A stretch of 64,000 bases of DNA from the NCBI RefSeq assembly GCF_009740285.1, contig NZ_CP046566.1, forward strand, positions 3,076,658 to 3,140,657, written 5' to 3'. Each line of letters starts with the position of its first letter. Position 1 is the first letter of the stretch. The DNA comes from Phnomibacter ginsenosidimutans (lineage in GTDB: Bacteria > Bacteroidota > Bacteroidia > Chitinophagales > Chitinophagaceae). The translations under genes were made by a program, and so were the position numbers. Positions 55,282 to 63,830 of this stretch are shown in pieces. The notes below the pieces were generated by a model. That model had not been told where the DNA came from. It saw nothing but the letters and a program-made list of their open reading frames with translations, and did not search any database.

Positions 55282-56424
55282 TTATCGGGGTTGGAGAATG
55301 AGTTGTTGCGAAAAATCGAGTATCAAACGTATCAAATCATTGGCTTCTACAAGAGGAACTGTGGCGGCAATATCTTCTACATCGTGGTATGCTTTTCGCT
55401 TGCCCAAAGTATACCAGAAAAAAGAAGGCACCCCTTTTTCAGTAAACCAATAATGATCGCTGTTTTGGGCCTTGCCCCTGCTGTTGATGGCGGATAGATA
55501 TAGTTTTTCCGCATTCAGTTTTTGCAGCAATGCAAATGCGTTAGGAAACTCAGTAGCATTCACTACCGTAATGCCTTCTTCGCCATTGCCCATCAAATCG
55601 AGATTGAGCAAAAAGCGAATATTTGACAATGGAAAGGCTGGTTTATCTACATACCAAGATGAACCTACCAATCCTGCTTCTTCGCCGGCAAACCAAATAA
55701 ACACCGCTTTGTAGGGCAAAGGTTGGGCTTGTATGCGGCAAGCCAATTGCATAAGCAAAGCGGAGCCGCTGGCATTATCGTTGGCTCCTGCAAAGAGAGC
55801 ATTGCCCATTTGCCCCAAATGATCGTAATGTGCCGTAAAAACGATGGTAGAATCATTGCGCAGCGTACCGGGTACGGTGGCAATTACATTATCAGCCTTG
55901 AAGGATGGCTGAAAAAATGGAGTGACCTGCAGTTTTATTTTTTTGGGTACAGACTTGATTGCAGCACGACGTACAATAACCCGGCAATGGTTTTGCTGAC
56001 GAGTAGCCACACTCCAGGTGAGTTTGTCGGCCAGCTGTACAATCAGCTTTTGATCGGGCGATACCCAGGTAACAGAATCAACCTGCAACAAGCGGGAAAC
56101 AGTGCCATCAAAACCGCCCGACTCTGGCCCAATCAAATAATCAATGCCTTCCTGCAAGGTTTGGCCATTCACCTGCAACAAACTTGGACTGGGAAAAACA
56201 TTCACCGGATATTCCACCGTTTGTCGTTGCACAAGCAAGCCCTGCTGCTGCATGTTGGCGGCTATCCATTCGGCTGCCTGCTGCATGCCATTTTGCACAT
56301 AGCCACGCCCATGAAACGCAGGCGCTGCAAGGGTATCCATCCACCGGCGGATAATGGCACTATCCTGAGCCTGTACCTGCAACAGCAAACAACAAAACAA
56401 AACGGTCACACAAATCTTTCGCAT
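55282..56424 (-). CDS. M28-family zinc aminopeptidase, secreted
   Basis: A 380-residue exopeptidase with a Sec signal (MRKICVTVLFCCLLLQVQAQ). A PA-like insert lies in the middle (about 90-190). The M28 metal ligands are seen as FTAHYDHLG (His), GANDNASGSA (bridging Asp), AGEEAGLVG (catalytic and ligand Glu), LDLMG (Asp) and SDHYWF (His). It likely removes N-terminal residues from peptides in the periplasm or outside. ATG 56424 is chosen because the signal peptide begins there. Nine bases separate it from the downstream DUF1572 gene, so the two probably share a transcript. Confidence 0.9.
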   Translation of the reverse strand: MRKICVTVLFCCLLLQVQAQDSAIIRRWMDTLAAPAFHGRGYVQNGMQQAAEWIAANMQQQGLLVQRQTVEYPVNVFPSPSLLQVNGQTLQEGIDYLIGPESGGFDGTVSRLLQVDSVTWVSPDQKLIVQLADKLTWSVATRQQNHCRVIVRRAAIKSVPKKIKLQVTPFFQPSFKADNVIATVPGTLRNDSTIVFTAHYDHLGQMGNALFAGANDNASGSALLMQLACRIQAQPLPYKAVFIWFAGEEAGLVGSSWYVDKPAFPLSNIRFLLNLDLMGNGEEGITVVNATEFPNAFALLQKLNAEKLYLSAINSRGKAQNSDHYWFTEKGVPSFFWYTLGKRKAYHDVEDIAATVPLVEANDLIRLILDFSQQLILQPR

Positions 56425-56610
56425 CCCTAAAGTATAAGGTTTTTCAACCAATTTTCAGCATGAGGAAAGATACCGAAAAGCATGACTTGCCTCATAGTTA
56501 GTTGTAGCTACTTGCGTCAAATTTGGTATTGACGAAGGGAAAAAATCGATGTATCTTGATAAACTCCTTGAGTTCTTTTGATCAGATTGCTCACCTTAAA
56601 ACTTCATGTT

Positions 56611-56973
56611 ATGGTTACCGTAGCCGAACATCAGGCGCTGCTGGCCGAATGCGACCAGTGGCGCAATCAACTCCGCCAGGCAAAAGAAAACATCAATCAT
56701 TTGCGCAGTGAACTCTACACTGCTGCTGCTGGCAAAACGGATCACGATTATTTAAAAGAGGTAGAACACTACCACAACCAGTTTCACATTCAGCTCATTA
56801 ATGTGCACGACGTAAAACACGCCATTAAGCACCATGTAGCCGATGCCGAACATCATCCCAACTTTGGTCACAAAATTCCGCACCACAACCTGGAACTACA
56901 GGTAAAACAATTGCTGGCCGACATTGACCAACTCACCAACGACTTTCACCGTTTCATTGGAGAAACGGCATAA
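56611..56973 (+). CDS. Small helical protein, His-rich, unknown function
   Basis: A protein of about 120 residues, predicted all-helical with coiled-coil content (ALLAECDQWRNQLRQAKEN and LELQVKQLLADIDQLTNDF). The middle is unusually rich in histidine (YHNQFHIQLINVHDVKHAIKH and HHVADAEHHPNFGHKIPHHN), which could bind metal, though no defined motif is present. No signal peptide is seen. ATG 56611 is preferred to the frame beginning 33 bases earlier. It is followed by a terminator. Confidence 0.7.
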   Translation: MVTVAEHQALLAECDQWRNQLRQAKENINHLRSELYTAAAGKTDHDYLKEVEHYHNQFHIQLINVHDVKHAIKHHVADAEHHPNFGHKIPHHNLELQVKQLLADIDQLTNDFHRFIGETA

Positions 56974-56981
56974 CATGATAG

Positions 56982-57019
56982 AAAAGGTTGCAGGTATCTA
57001 CACACTTGCAACCTTTTTT
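56982..57019 (+). terminator. Intrinsic terminator after the His-rich helical protein gene
   Basis: aaaaggttgca (56982-56992) pairs with tgcaacctttt (57007-57017); the 14-base loop is followed by further T. Confidence 0.85.
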
Positions 57020-57124
57020 AATACATGTAGTACTTACCCTCATTGTATTCCGATTGCTTAATCATTGCCGTGGCCGGATTTGTTCGGGCTACACGGTTTT
57101 TTTCACCATTTACATACTTACGTT

Positions 57125-59256
57125 ATGGCAACTTTTGATACTGCTCACGTAAAAAACATTGCGCTGCTTGGCCATGCCGGCAGCGGTAAAACAACGCTGG
57201 CCGAAGACATGCTTTTTGAAGCAGGATTGATTAACCGCCGTGGTACGGTGCGGGAAGGCACTACCGTCAGCGATTATCATGAACTCGAAAAAGAAAGAGG
57301 CAACTCTATCTTTTCTTCCCTACTACACACTACCTGGCGTGGTTACAAAATCAATATCATTGACACCCCGGGTTATGATGACTTTGTTGGCGAAGTAATT
57401 AGTGCCCTCCGCGTAGCTGATACCGGTGTAATGCTGCTCAACGCCACTGCCGGTGTAGAAGTAGGCACCGACATTATTTGGGACTATACCGAACAGTTTA
57501 AAACACCCATGATTTTTGCGGTGAACAAACTGGATCATGAAAATGCTGATTACACCAAAACCGTAGCCGAAGCCAAGGCTCACTTTGGCAGCAAAGTAGT
57601 GCAGGTGCAATATCCGCTCAATGCTGGTACAGGTTTCAATCAAATCATCGACGTGCTCAACATGGTAATGTATGAGTACGGAAAAGATGGTGGCAAGCCT
57701 GAGAAAAAGCCCATCCCCGATAGCGAAAAAGCAACCGCAGATGCACTTCATCGTGAATTGGTAGAAGCCGTAGCCAGCAACGATGAAAGCCTGATGGAAA
57801 AATATTTTGAGTTGGGCGAATTGAATGAAGATGATATGAAAGCGGGCATGCACAAAGCCACGATCAATCATGACATCTTCCCGCTGTTTTGTGTAAGTGC
57901 CGAAAAGAATATGGGTAGTGGCCGCATCATGGGTTTTATTGACAATGTGTGCCCAAGTGCCAATGAAATGCCTGCACAAAAAACACAAGCCGGTACCGAA
58001 CTCACTTGCGATGCCAGTGGTCCCGCCTGCATTTTTGTTTTCAAAACCATCAGCGAACCTCACGTTGGCGAACTGTCGTTATTCAAAGTGTACAGCGGCA
58101 CTATTAAAACCGGTATGGAACTGGTGAATGAAACCACCGGTGCTTCCGAAAAAATGAACCAGCTGTTGTTGCTCGAAGGCCAAAACAGGATCAACGTAAA
58201 CGAATTGGTGGCAGGCGATATTGGTGCCACCATGAAGCTGAAGAATACGCATGTCAACAACACCTTGCACGAAAAAGGCAAGAACATTGAGCTGCATCCC
58301 ATTGAGTTTCCGACCAGCAATTTGACAGTGGCTGTAGAAAGCACCCGCAAAGGCGAAGAAGAAAAGCTGAGCCAGGCTTTGCATACGCTGATTGAAGAAG
58401 ATGCCACCATTAAAGTAGAGGTGTCGCAAGAGTTGAAACAAACACTACTGCATTGCCAGGGCGAACTGCATTTGCAGGTGATTAAGTGGAAACTCGAACA
58501 CATTCATAAGCTCGACGTTGCTTTCCATAAGCCACGCATCCCTTACCGCGAAACCATTCGCAAAAAGCAGAAGCCATGTTCCGCCACAAAAAACAAAGTG
58601 GCGGTGCCGGACAGTTTGCCGAAGTGCATTTGCGCATCGAGCCTTGGTACGAAGGCATGCCTGACCCCGAAGCGTTGAACGTTCGAGGCCGTGAAGAACA
58701 TCCGTTGGAATGGGGTGGCAAACTGGTGTACTACAATTGCATTGTGGGTGGCGCCATTGATGCCCGTTTCTTACCCAGCATTTTGAAAGGGGTGATGGAA
58801 AAAATGTATGAAGGCCCGCTGACTGGTTCTTATGTACGTGATGTACGGGTGAGTGTATTTGATGGTAAAATGCACCCGGTTGACAGCAACGATATTTCTT
58901 TCAAACTCGCTGGCCTCAAGGCTTTCAAAGATGCATTCGGTCAGGCCGATCCGCAAATTCTGGAACCCATTTACAATGTGGAAGTGCTTTGTCCATCCGA
59001 CCTTACCGGTGCTGTAATGGGCGATTTGCAAACACGCCGTGCTTTTGTGGAAGGCATCGATACCGAAGGACATTTCCAGAAAATAGTAGCCAAAGTGCCA
59101 CTGGCAGAAATGGCGGATTACTCATCTTCACTGCGCAGCATTACGCAGGGCCGTGCCAAGTTCAGACTGCATTTTCATGAGTATGCACCTGTGCCATACG
59201 ACCTGCAGAAAAAACTGCACGAAGACTACGCTAAAACAGCGAAGGAAGAAGAATAA
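57125..59256 (+). CDS. EF-G-like translation GTPase, catalytic His replaced by Tyr (frameshift)
   Basis: Repaired length is about 710 residues, the full EF-G size. G1 is GHAGSGKTT (16-24), G3 is DTPGYDDF (80-87), G4 is NKLD, and domains II-V follow; the C-terminal part has KQSGGAGQFAEVHL and SLRSITQGRAKFRLHF. The usual DTPGH is DTPGY (Tyr84), and G1 lacks the usual GH(I/V)DAGKTT form. This marks it as a second, divergent EF-G (EF-G2 or fusA2-like), distinct from canonical translocase. The frame breaks in the A-run at 58562-58566: one extra A restores TIRKKAEAMFRHKKQS. ATG 57125 (MATFDTAHVKN) is used. A terminator follows. Confidence 0.9.
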
Positions 59257-59282
59257 ATATTTTTTGCAACATCAAAAAGAAT

Positions 59283-59312
59283 GGCCGGCGCAAAATGTGT
59301 CGGCCTTTTTTT
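59283..59312 (+). terminator. Intrinsic terminator after the EF-G-like gene
   Basis: ggccg (59283-59287) pairs with cggcc (59301-59305), with wobble pairs extending the stem inward, then seven T (59306-59312). Confidence 0.8.
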
Positions 59313-59357
59313 GGTTAAAGCCATAACGGTAGATATATTGCTGCATAAATCGTTTTT

Positions 59358-60044
59358 ATGGTAAGGGACAATAGCCAACGGGCAAAAGTGGTACAGATAC
59401 TATTCTTCTGTTTGATGGCGATACATGCCGTGAATGCTTTCGGCAATTACTTACAAATTCAATTGTTGAATCGTTTACAAAAGGGCGTATACAATGAGGA
59501 AGAAGCCAGCAACAACGATATACGCCAACAACTATTGGCCATTGCTATTTTAATACTCACGATACTTTCCATTGTTTATTTCATCATGTGGTTCCGCAGA
59601 GCTTATTATAACCTTCAATTAGCCGGCGGCCGTACCAATTTTACAGAAGGCTGGGCTGCAGGTGCGTGGTTTGTGCCGTTTCTCAATCTGGTTCGCCCCT
59701 ACCAGATTATGACAGAAATTTGGAACGATACGCAAAGCTTAAACTATAGCAAAGCCGAACGCAAATCTGGAGCCATTGTTGGCGTTTGGTGGACCATGTA
59801 TTTAATCAGCAATATCGTTTCCTCGGTTTCAGCAAGAATTTATACCGACACCGAATCCATTGAAGGACTTTTGGATTCTTCCTGGGCCGATTTGTGGTCA
59901 TCGTCTTTGGAAATTCCCGCTGCTATTCTCGCTGTCGTTATGGTAAGGCAGGCACACCAATTTGAATTGGAGTTGAGTGCTTACCAACAATTGCCCAAAG
60001 AAGAAGATTCAGAAAATTTACTCGGAAATATTGTGGTAGAATAA
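59358..60044 (+). CDS. DUF4328 membrane protein
   Basis: A 228-residue membrane protein with four helices (about 10-32, 57-77, 102-120, 137-160 and a last one near 190). The central block WFRRAYYNLQLAGG with FTEGWAAGAWFVPFLNLVRPYQIMTEIW is the DUF4328 signature. The role is unknown; such proteins are sometimes near membrane-stress genes. ATG 59358 is the first in-frame start after the terminator. Confidence 0.88.
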   Translation: MVRDNSQRAKVVQILFFCLMAIHAVNAFGNYLQIQLLNRLQKGVYNEEEASNNDIRQQLLAIAILILTILSIVYFIMWFRRAYYNLQLAGGRTNFTEGWAAGAWFVPFLNLVRPYQIMTEIWNDTQSLNYSKAERKSGAIVGVWWTMYLISNIVSSVSARIYTDTESIEGLLDSSWADLWSSSLEIPAAILAVVMVRQAHQFELELSAYQQLPKEEDSENLLGNIVVE

Positions 60045-60088
60045 GCAATCTCATTTTTACAGCAATACATGCCACTTACATTTGTAGC

Positions 60089-60586
60089 ATGAGCTATCAG
60101 AAATGGGTGATGAGTTTCTTGTGCATAGTCTTTTGCTATCAGCTACAGGCACAAGCATTACAATTCGATAAACTAAAGTTGCCGCAAGCACCACAGGGAT
60201 GGAGCAAACAAATAACGCCCACTCAATTATCATATTCCAACATGAATGTGCGGGGCAGCACCCCCTTCACGGTGATTTTGTTTAAAGGCGAGTCCTACAC
60301 CGGAAAGCAAGATGCCGCTTTTGCCCGCCAATGGCGAAGCTGGCTGAACCTGAGCGATACGGCCGCTGTACCCCGATTCAGAAAGCTGTACAATGCATCA
60401 TCGGCACCGATGGCGAGTGGTGGCATTGAAACGGATGGGCCGCTGGGCAAGGGCTACTACCTGCTCAGCATTTACCAATGTACCGGGTACCTGCAGGCGG
60501 TTGGCATTTTTACAACATCACAAAAAGCCTTCAAGGCTGAATACTACGATTGGAACATCTACCTCACAGATGCCGTATGCTTATAG
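60089..60586 (+). CDS. Small secreted protein of unknown function
   Basis: A 165-residue protein with a signal peptide (MSYQKWVMSFLCIVFCYQLQ, then AQ) and a strand-rich mature part (FDKLKLPQAPQGWSKQITPT and TPFTVILFKGESYTG). It has only a pair of cysteines (YQCTGYL and the C-terminal AVCL) that might form a disulfide. I do not recognise the domain. It follows the DUF4328 gene by 44 bases on the same strand and is likely co-transcribed with it. Confidence 0.72.
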   Translation: MSYQKWVMSFLCIVFCYQLQAQALQFDKLKLPQAPQGWSKQITPTQLSYSNMNVRGSTPFTVILFKGESYTGKQDAAFARQWRSWLNLSDTAAVPRFRKLYNASSAPMASGGIETDGPLGKGYYLLSIYQCTGYLQAVGIFTTSQKAFKAEYYDWNIYLTDAVCL

Positions 60587-60653
60587 GTTATACAAAGGTT
60601 GATTCAGCTTCCATTCATATTCTTTTTAATGCTTATTTTTCATTTTCATCAAC

Positions 60654-62312
60654 ATGATTGCTATGCCTGCCAGTTCTCCTGTTCAGCGTTTTTTGCATTG
60701 GGCTGATACTTGCCCCAACGATGTTTTTTTGCGTCAGCCAATCAACGGCCAATGGCAGACTTTGACCTTTGCACAAGCCGCGGATCATTGCAAACGCATA
60801 GCACAAGGACTGCGCAGTATGGGCTTGCAACCAGGTGATAAAGTGGCGTTGCTGAGCAAAAACTGCAGCGAATGGATACTCGCTGATTTGGCTATGATGA
60901 TGGCGGGCGTAATTAGTGTGCCCATTTACCCAACGCTTACAGCACACAGTATCGAAAGCATATTGGTGCACAGCGAATCGAAAGCCATTATTGCTGGCAA
61001 GCTCGACCAATACGACAAGCAGAAAGAAGGCTTCCCTGCTGATATTCGCATCATTGGTGTCAAAGCATTCAACAGCAAAGGCGATGTGCAATGGGAAGAC
61101 CTGCTGGTACAAAACGAACCAATTGCAGCGCCCTTCGCATGGGATCTTCAAGATGTCATCACCATTATTTATACCTCTGGCACTACTGGGGCTCCAAAAG
61201 GGGTAATGCATACACTGCACTCCATCGACCGGGTAATACAAACTGCTACACCAGAAATTCCGCTGATACAACGCCCTACCCTGTTTTCCTACTTGCCACT
61301 CAGCCACATTGCCGAACGCATGGGCATAGAACTAAATGCGGTGTACAACGGTGGCTTTATTTCTTTTGCCGAATCGCTGGACAGCTTTGCAGAAAACCTG
61401 GCCGATACACAGCCGGATATCTTTTTTGCTGTGCCTCGCATCTGGATCAAATTCCGGGAAAAGATTTTACAAAAACTGCCGCAGAAAAAACTCAATCTGT
61501 TTTTATCTATCCCCATTCTCAACAACTTGTTGCGCAAAAAAATAAAAACCAGTTTGGGCTTATCAAAAGCCTACTTTGTAGTAAGTGCTGCAGCGCCATT
61601 GGCCAAAGAAGTACAAGAATGGTACAAGAAACTGGGCATCGATATTTGCCAGGCATATGGTATGACAGAAGACTGTGTATACGCCCATTTCAACCGGCCG
61701 GGCAGCAACAAATTTGGCACGGTGGGCAAACCGCTCTCTGGCCTGCAGGTAAAGTTTTCTGACGAAAAAGAAATACGGGTAAAAAGCGAAGGCAACATGC
61801 AGGGCTATTACAAAGAGCCCGCCATGACCGCCGACATGTTTGATGAAGAAGGCTACCTGAAAACCGGAGACATTGGCGAACTCGATGCAGATGGTTACCT
61901 CATGATTACTGGTCGGGTAAAAGACCAGTTTAAAACGGATAAAGGCAAATACATTGCGCCGGCACCCATTGAAACGAGCATGCTCACCAACCATCATTTG
62001 GAACAGGTATGCGTGGTGGGCACCGGTATACCCCAGCCTATTGCATTGGTTACTTTGTCCGACTCTGGTAAAATGCAACAGCAAGAGGCGCTGTTTGCAC
62101 AACTGGAAGCCGACATGCAAGTACTCAACAAGACATTGGAGAAACACGAACGCATTGAAAAAATTGTGATTCTCGAAAAAAGCTGGACAGTTGAAAATGG
62201 CTTGTTGACGCCTTCTCTTAAAGTGAAGCGCAATGAGCTGGAAAAAATTTACCTGCCCCACTACCCCATGTGGTACAGCAAGCCCACGACCATTGTACGA
62301 GACAACGGATAA
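60654..62312 (+). CDS. Long-chain fatty acid-CoA ligase (AMP-binding)
   Basis: Activates fatty acids to acyl-CoA via an acyl-adenylate. The 552-residue protein has the AMP-binding motif IIYTSGTTGAPKGVMH (about 180-195), the FSYLPLSHIAERMGIE block, QAYGMTEDC, KTGDIGELDADGYLMITGRVKDQFKTDKGKYIAP (hinge) and a final KVKRNELEKIY Lys region. It resembles the FadD15/FAA-type clade found in Bacteroidota. No signal peptide; membrane association would be peripheral. A thiolase gene follows after 129 bases on the same strand, suggesting joint use in fatty-acid degradation. Confidence 0.93.
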   Translation: MIAMPASSPVQRFLHWADTCPNDVFLRQPINGQWQTLTFAQAADHCKRIAQGLRSMGLQPGDKVALLSKNCSEWILADLAMMMAGVISVPIYPTLTAHSIESILVHSESKAIIAGKLDQYDKQKEGFPADIRIIGVKAFNSKGDVQWEDLLVQNEPIAAPFAWDLQDVITIIYTSGTTGAPKGVMHTLHSIDRVIQTATPEIPLIQRPTLFSYLPLSHIAERMGIELNAVYNGGFISFAESLDSFAENLADTQPDIFFAVPRIWIKFREKILQKLPQKKLNLFLSIPILNNLLRKKIKTSLGLSKAYFVVSAAAPLAKEVQEWYKKLGIDICQAYGMTEDCVYAHFNRPGSNKFGTVGKPLSGLQVKFSDEKEIRVKSEGNMQGYYKEPAMTADMFDEEGYLKTGDIGELDADGYLMITGRVKDQFKTDKGKYIAPAPIETSMLTNHHLEQVCVVGTGIPQPIALVTLSDSGKMQQQEALFAQLEADMQVLNKTLEKHERIEKIVILEKSWTVENGLLTPSLKVKRNELEKIYLPHYPMWYSKPTTIVRDNG

Positions 62313-62441
62313 CCAATCGTTATTGATAGGCTGTATAAATGCACTCACCAGCCACGGAGGTGCATTCGCCTAACTGTGCAGCTACAAGCAATGGCAGCAG
62401 CGATAAGTCTTTACCTTTACTGCCTAAATTGTTTGTTTGCC

Positions 62442-63626
62442 ATGAATGAAGTGTACATCATTTCCGCAGTAAGAACGCCCATGGGCAGCTTCGGCGGATC
62501 ACTGAAAGATTTGTCTGCTACACAGCTCGGCGCCATTGCCATAAAAGGGGCTTTGGAAAAAGCCGGCGTAGCTCCAGAAGCCGTGAACGACGTGTTGATG
62601 GGTTGTGTAATACAAGCCAACCTTGGTCAGGCGCCTGCCCGCCAAGCAGCCAAGTTTGCCGGCTTGCCCAACGAAGTAAATTGTACCACCGTCAATAAAG
62701 TATGTGCCAGTGGCATGAAAGCCATTGCACAAGCTGCACAAAGCATTTTGCTGGGCGATGCCGACATCGTAGTGGCAGGTGGTATGGAAAGCATGAGCAA
62801 TGTGCCTTACTATGCGCCCAACATGCGCTGGGGCAATAAGTACGGCAATGTGCAATTACTCGATGGTTTGGCTAAAGATGGCCTGACTGATGTGTACGAT
62901 GGTCAAGCTATGGGCATTGCTGCTGAACTCTGTGCCAGCACATGTGGCATTAGCCGCGAAGATCAGGATGCCTTTGCAATTGAAAGCTACAAACGCAGCC
63001 AGGCTGCCTGGGAAGCCGACAAGTTTGCCAACGAAATTGTACCAGTACAAATTCCACAGCGTAAAGGCGAGCCCGTTATCATTGCCAAAGACGAAGAACC
63101 TTTCAATGTGAAGTTTGATAAAATCCCTTCACTCAATCCCGCCTTTAAAAAAGATGGCACTGTAACAGCAGCCAACGCCAGCACCATGAATGACGGTGCT
63201 GCAGCCTTGGTACTCATGAGCAAGAGCAAAGCTGAAGCCCTTGGTCTGAAGCCCATTGCCAAAGTGATTGGCTACGCCGATGCCGAACAAGCTCCCGAAT
63301 GGTTTACCACATCGCCTGCTCTGGCTGTACCAAAAGCTGTTGCCAAAGCAGGACTGACCATGCAAGACATCAGCTACTGGGAACTGAACGAAGCCTTTAG
63401 CGTAGTGGGTATTGAAAATAGCAAACGGATGCAGCTCGACCCTGCTAAAGTAAATGTGCATGGTGGTGCCGTTTCACTGGGTCACCCGCTGGGTTGCAGT
63501 GGTGCCCGCATTATTGTAACGCTCATTAATGTGCTGCAGCAAAACGGTGCCCGCTATGGCGCAGCCGGTATTTGCAACGGCGGTGGTGGCGCCAGCGCCA
63601 TGGTAATTGAAGCCATGCCGCAGTAA
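62442..63626 (+). CDS. Acetyl-CoA acetyltransferase/3-ketoacyl-CoA thiolase
   Basis: A 394-residue type II (cytosolic) thiolase. The nucleophile is Cys88 in NKVCASGMKA, the second conserved region is GGMESMSNVPYY, and the C-terminal blocks NVHGGAVSLGHPLGCSGARI and CNGGGGASAMVIE supply the second Cys and His. It either makes acetoacetyl-CoA from acetyl-CoA or carries out the last step of beta-oxidation; length and sequence favour acetyl-CoA acetyltransferase. ATG 62442 gives the standard MNEVYIISAVRTP start. It could work with the upstream acyl-CoA ligase. Confidence 0.94.
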   Translation: MNEVYIISAVRTPMGSFGGSLKDLSATQLGAIAIKGALEKAGVAPEAVNDVLMGCVIQANLGQAPARQAAKFAGLPNEVNCTTVNKVCASGMKAIAQAAQSILLGDADIVVAGGMESMSNVPYYAPNMRWGNKYGNVQLLDGLAKDGLTDVYDGQAMGIAAELCASTCGISREDQDAFAIESYKRSQAAWEADKFANEIVPVQIPQRKGEPVIIAKDEEPFNVKFDKIPSLNPAFKKDGTVTAANASTMNDGAAALVLMSKSKAEALGLKPIAKVIGYADAEQAPEWFTTSPALAVPKAVAKAGLTMQDISYWELNEAFSVVGIENSKRMQLDPAKVNVHGGAVSLGHPLGCSGARIIVTLINVLQQNGARYGAAGICNGGGGASAMVIEAMPQ

Positions 63627-63649
63627 TTTTCCCCCAAAATTTCTTTATC

Positions 63650-63690
63650 AAAAAGGCAACGCTTCTCTATTGGTGAAGCGTTGCTTTTTT
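63650..63690 (+). terminator. Intrinsic terminator after the thiolase gene
   Basis: A perfect 10-bp stem core (gcaacgcttc / gaagcgttgc) with A and T flanks, 9-base loop, and six T on the plus strand. Confidence 0.9.
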
Positions 63691-63708
63691 AATTTCTGTT
63701 GGATGAAT

Positions 63709-63787
63709 CAATGTTGGTCAGGCGAGCAACGATGGCTGTAATGCTCATCAAATTTTCACCGCCAATGTTGGTCGCTGACCAACATTG
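63709..63787. repeat. GTTGGTC/GACCAAC palindromes, copies C (degenerate) and D
   Basis: Copy D is perfect: caatgttggtc (63763-63773) and gaccaacattg (63777-63787), 3-base gct loop. Copy C at 63709-63735 keeps the left arm (caatgttggtc, 63709-63719) but the right arm is degraded (gagcaacgatgg). They flank a duplicated copy of the 3' end of the next gene. Confidence 0.8.
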
Positions 63788-63830
63788 AAAGCCAAACAGC
63801 AGGGTCGTTCTCTCATCAAATTTTCACCGC
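63744..63830. repeat. 19-base direct repeat duplicating the 3' end of the MATE gene
   Basis: ctcatcaaattttcaccgc occurs at 63744-63762 and 63812-63830, the right copy containing the stop and last codons of the MATE coding sequence on the minus strand. Copy D of the palindrome lies between them. This looks like a small tandem duplication with the palindrome. Confidence 0.75.

Noticed and set aside
2403-59256. Programmed frameshifting as the cause of the broken genes
   Set aside because: The shifts occur in unrelated families that are single-frame elsewhere and lack shared slippery sites.
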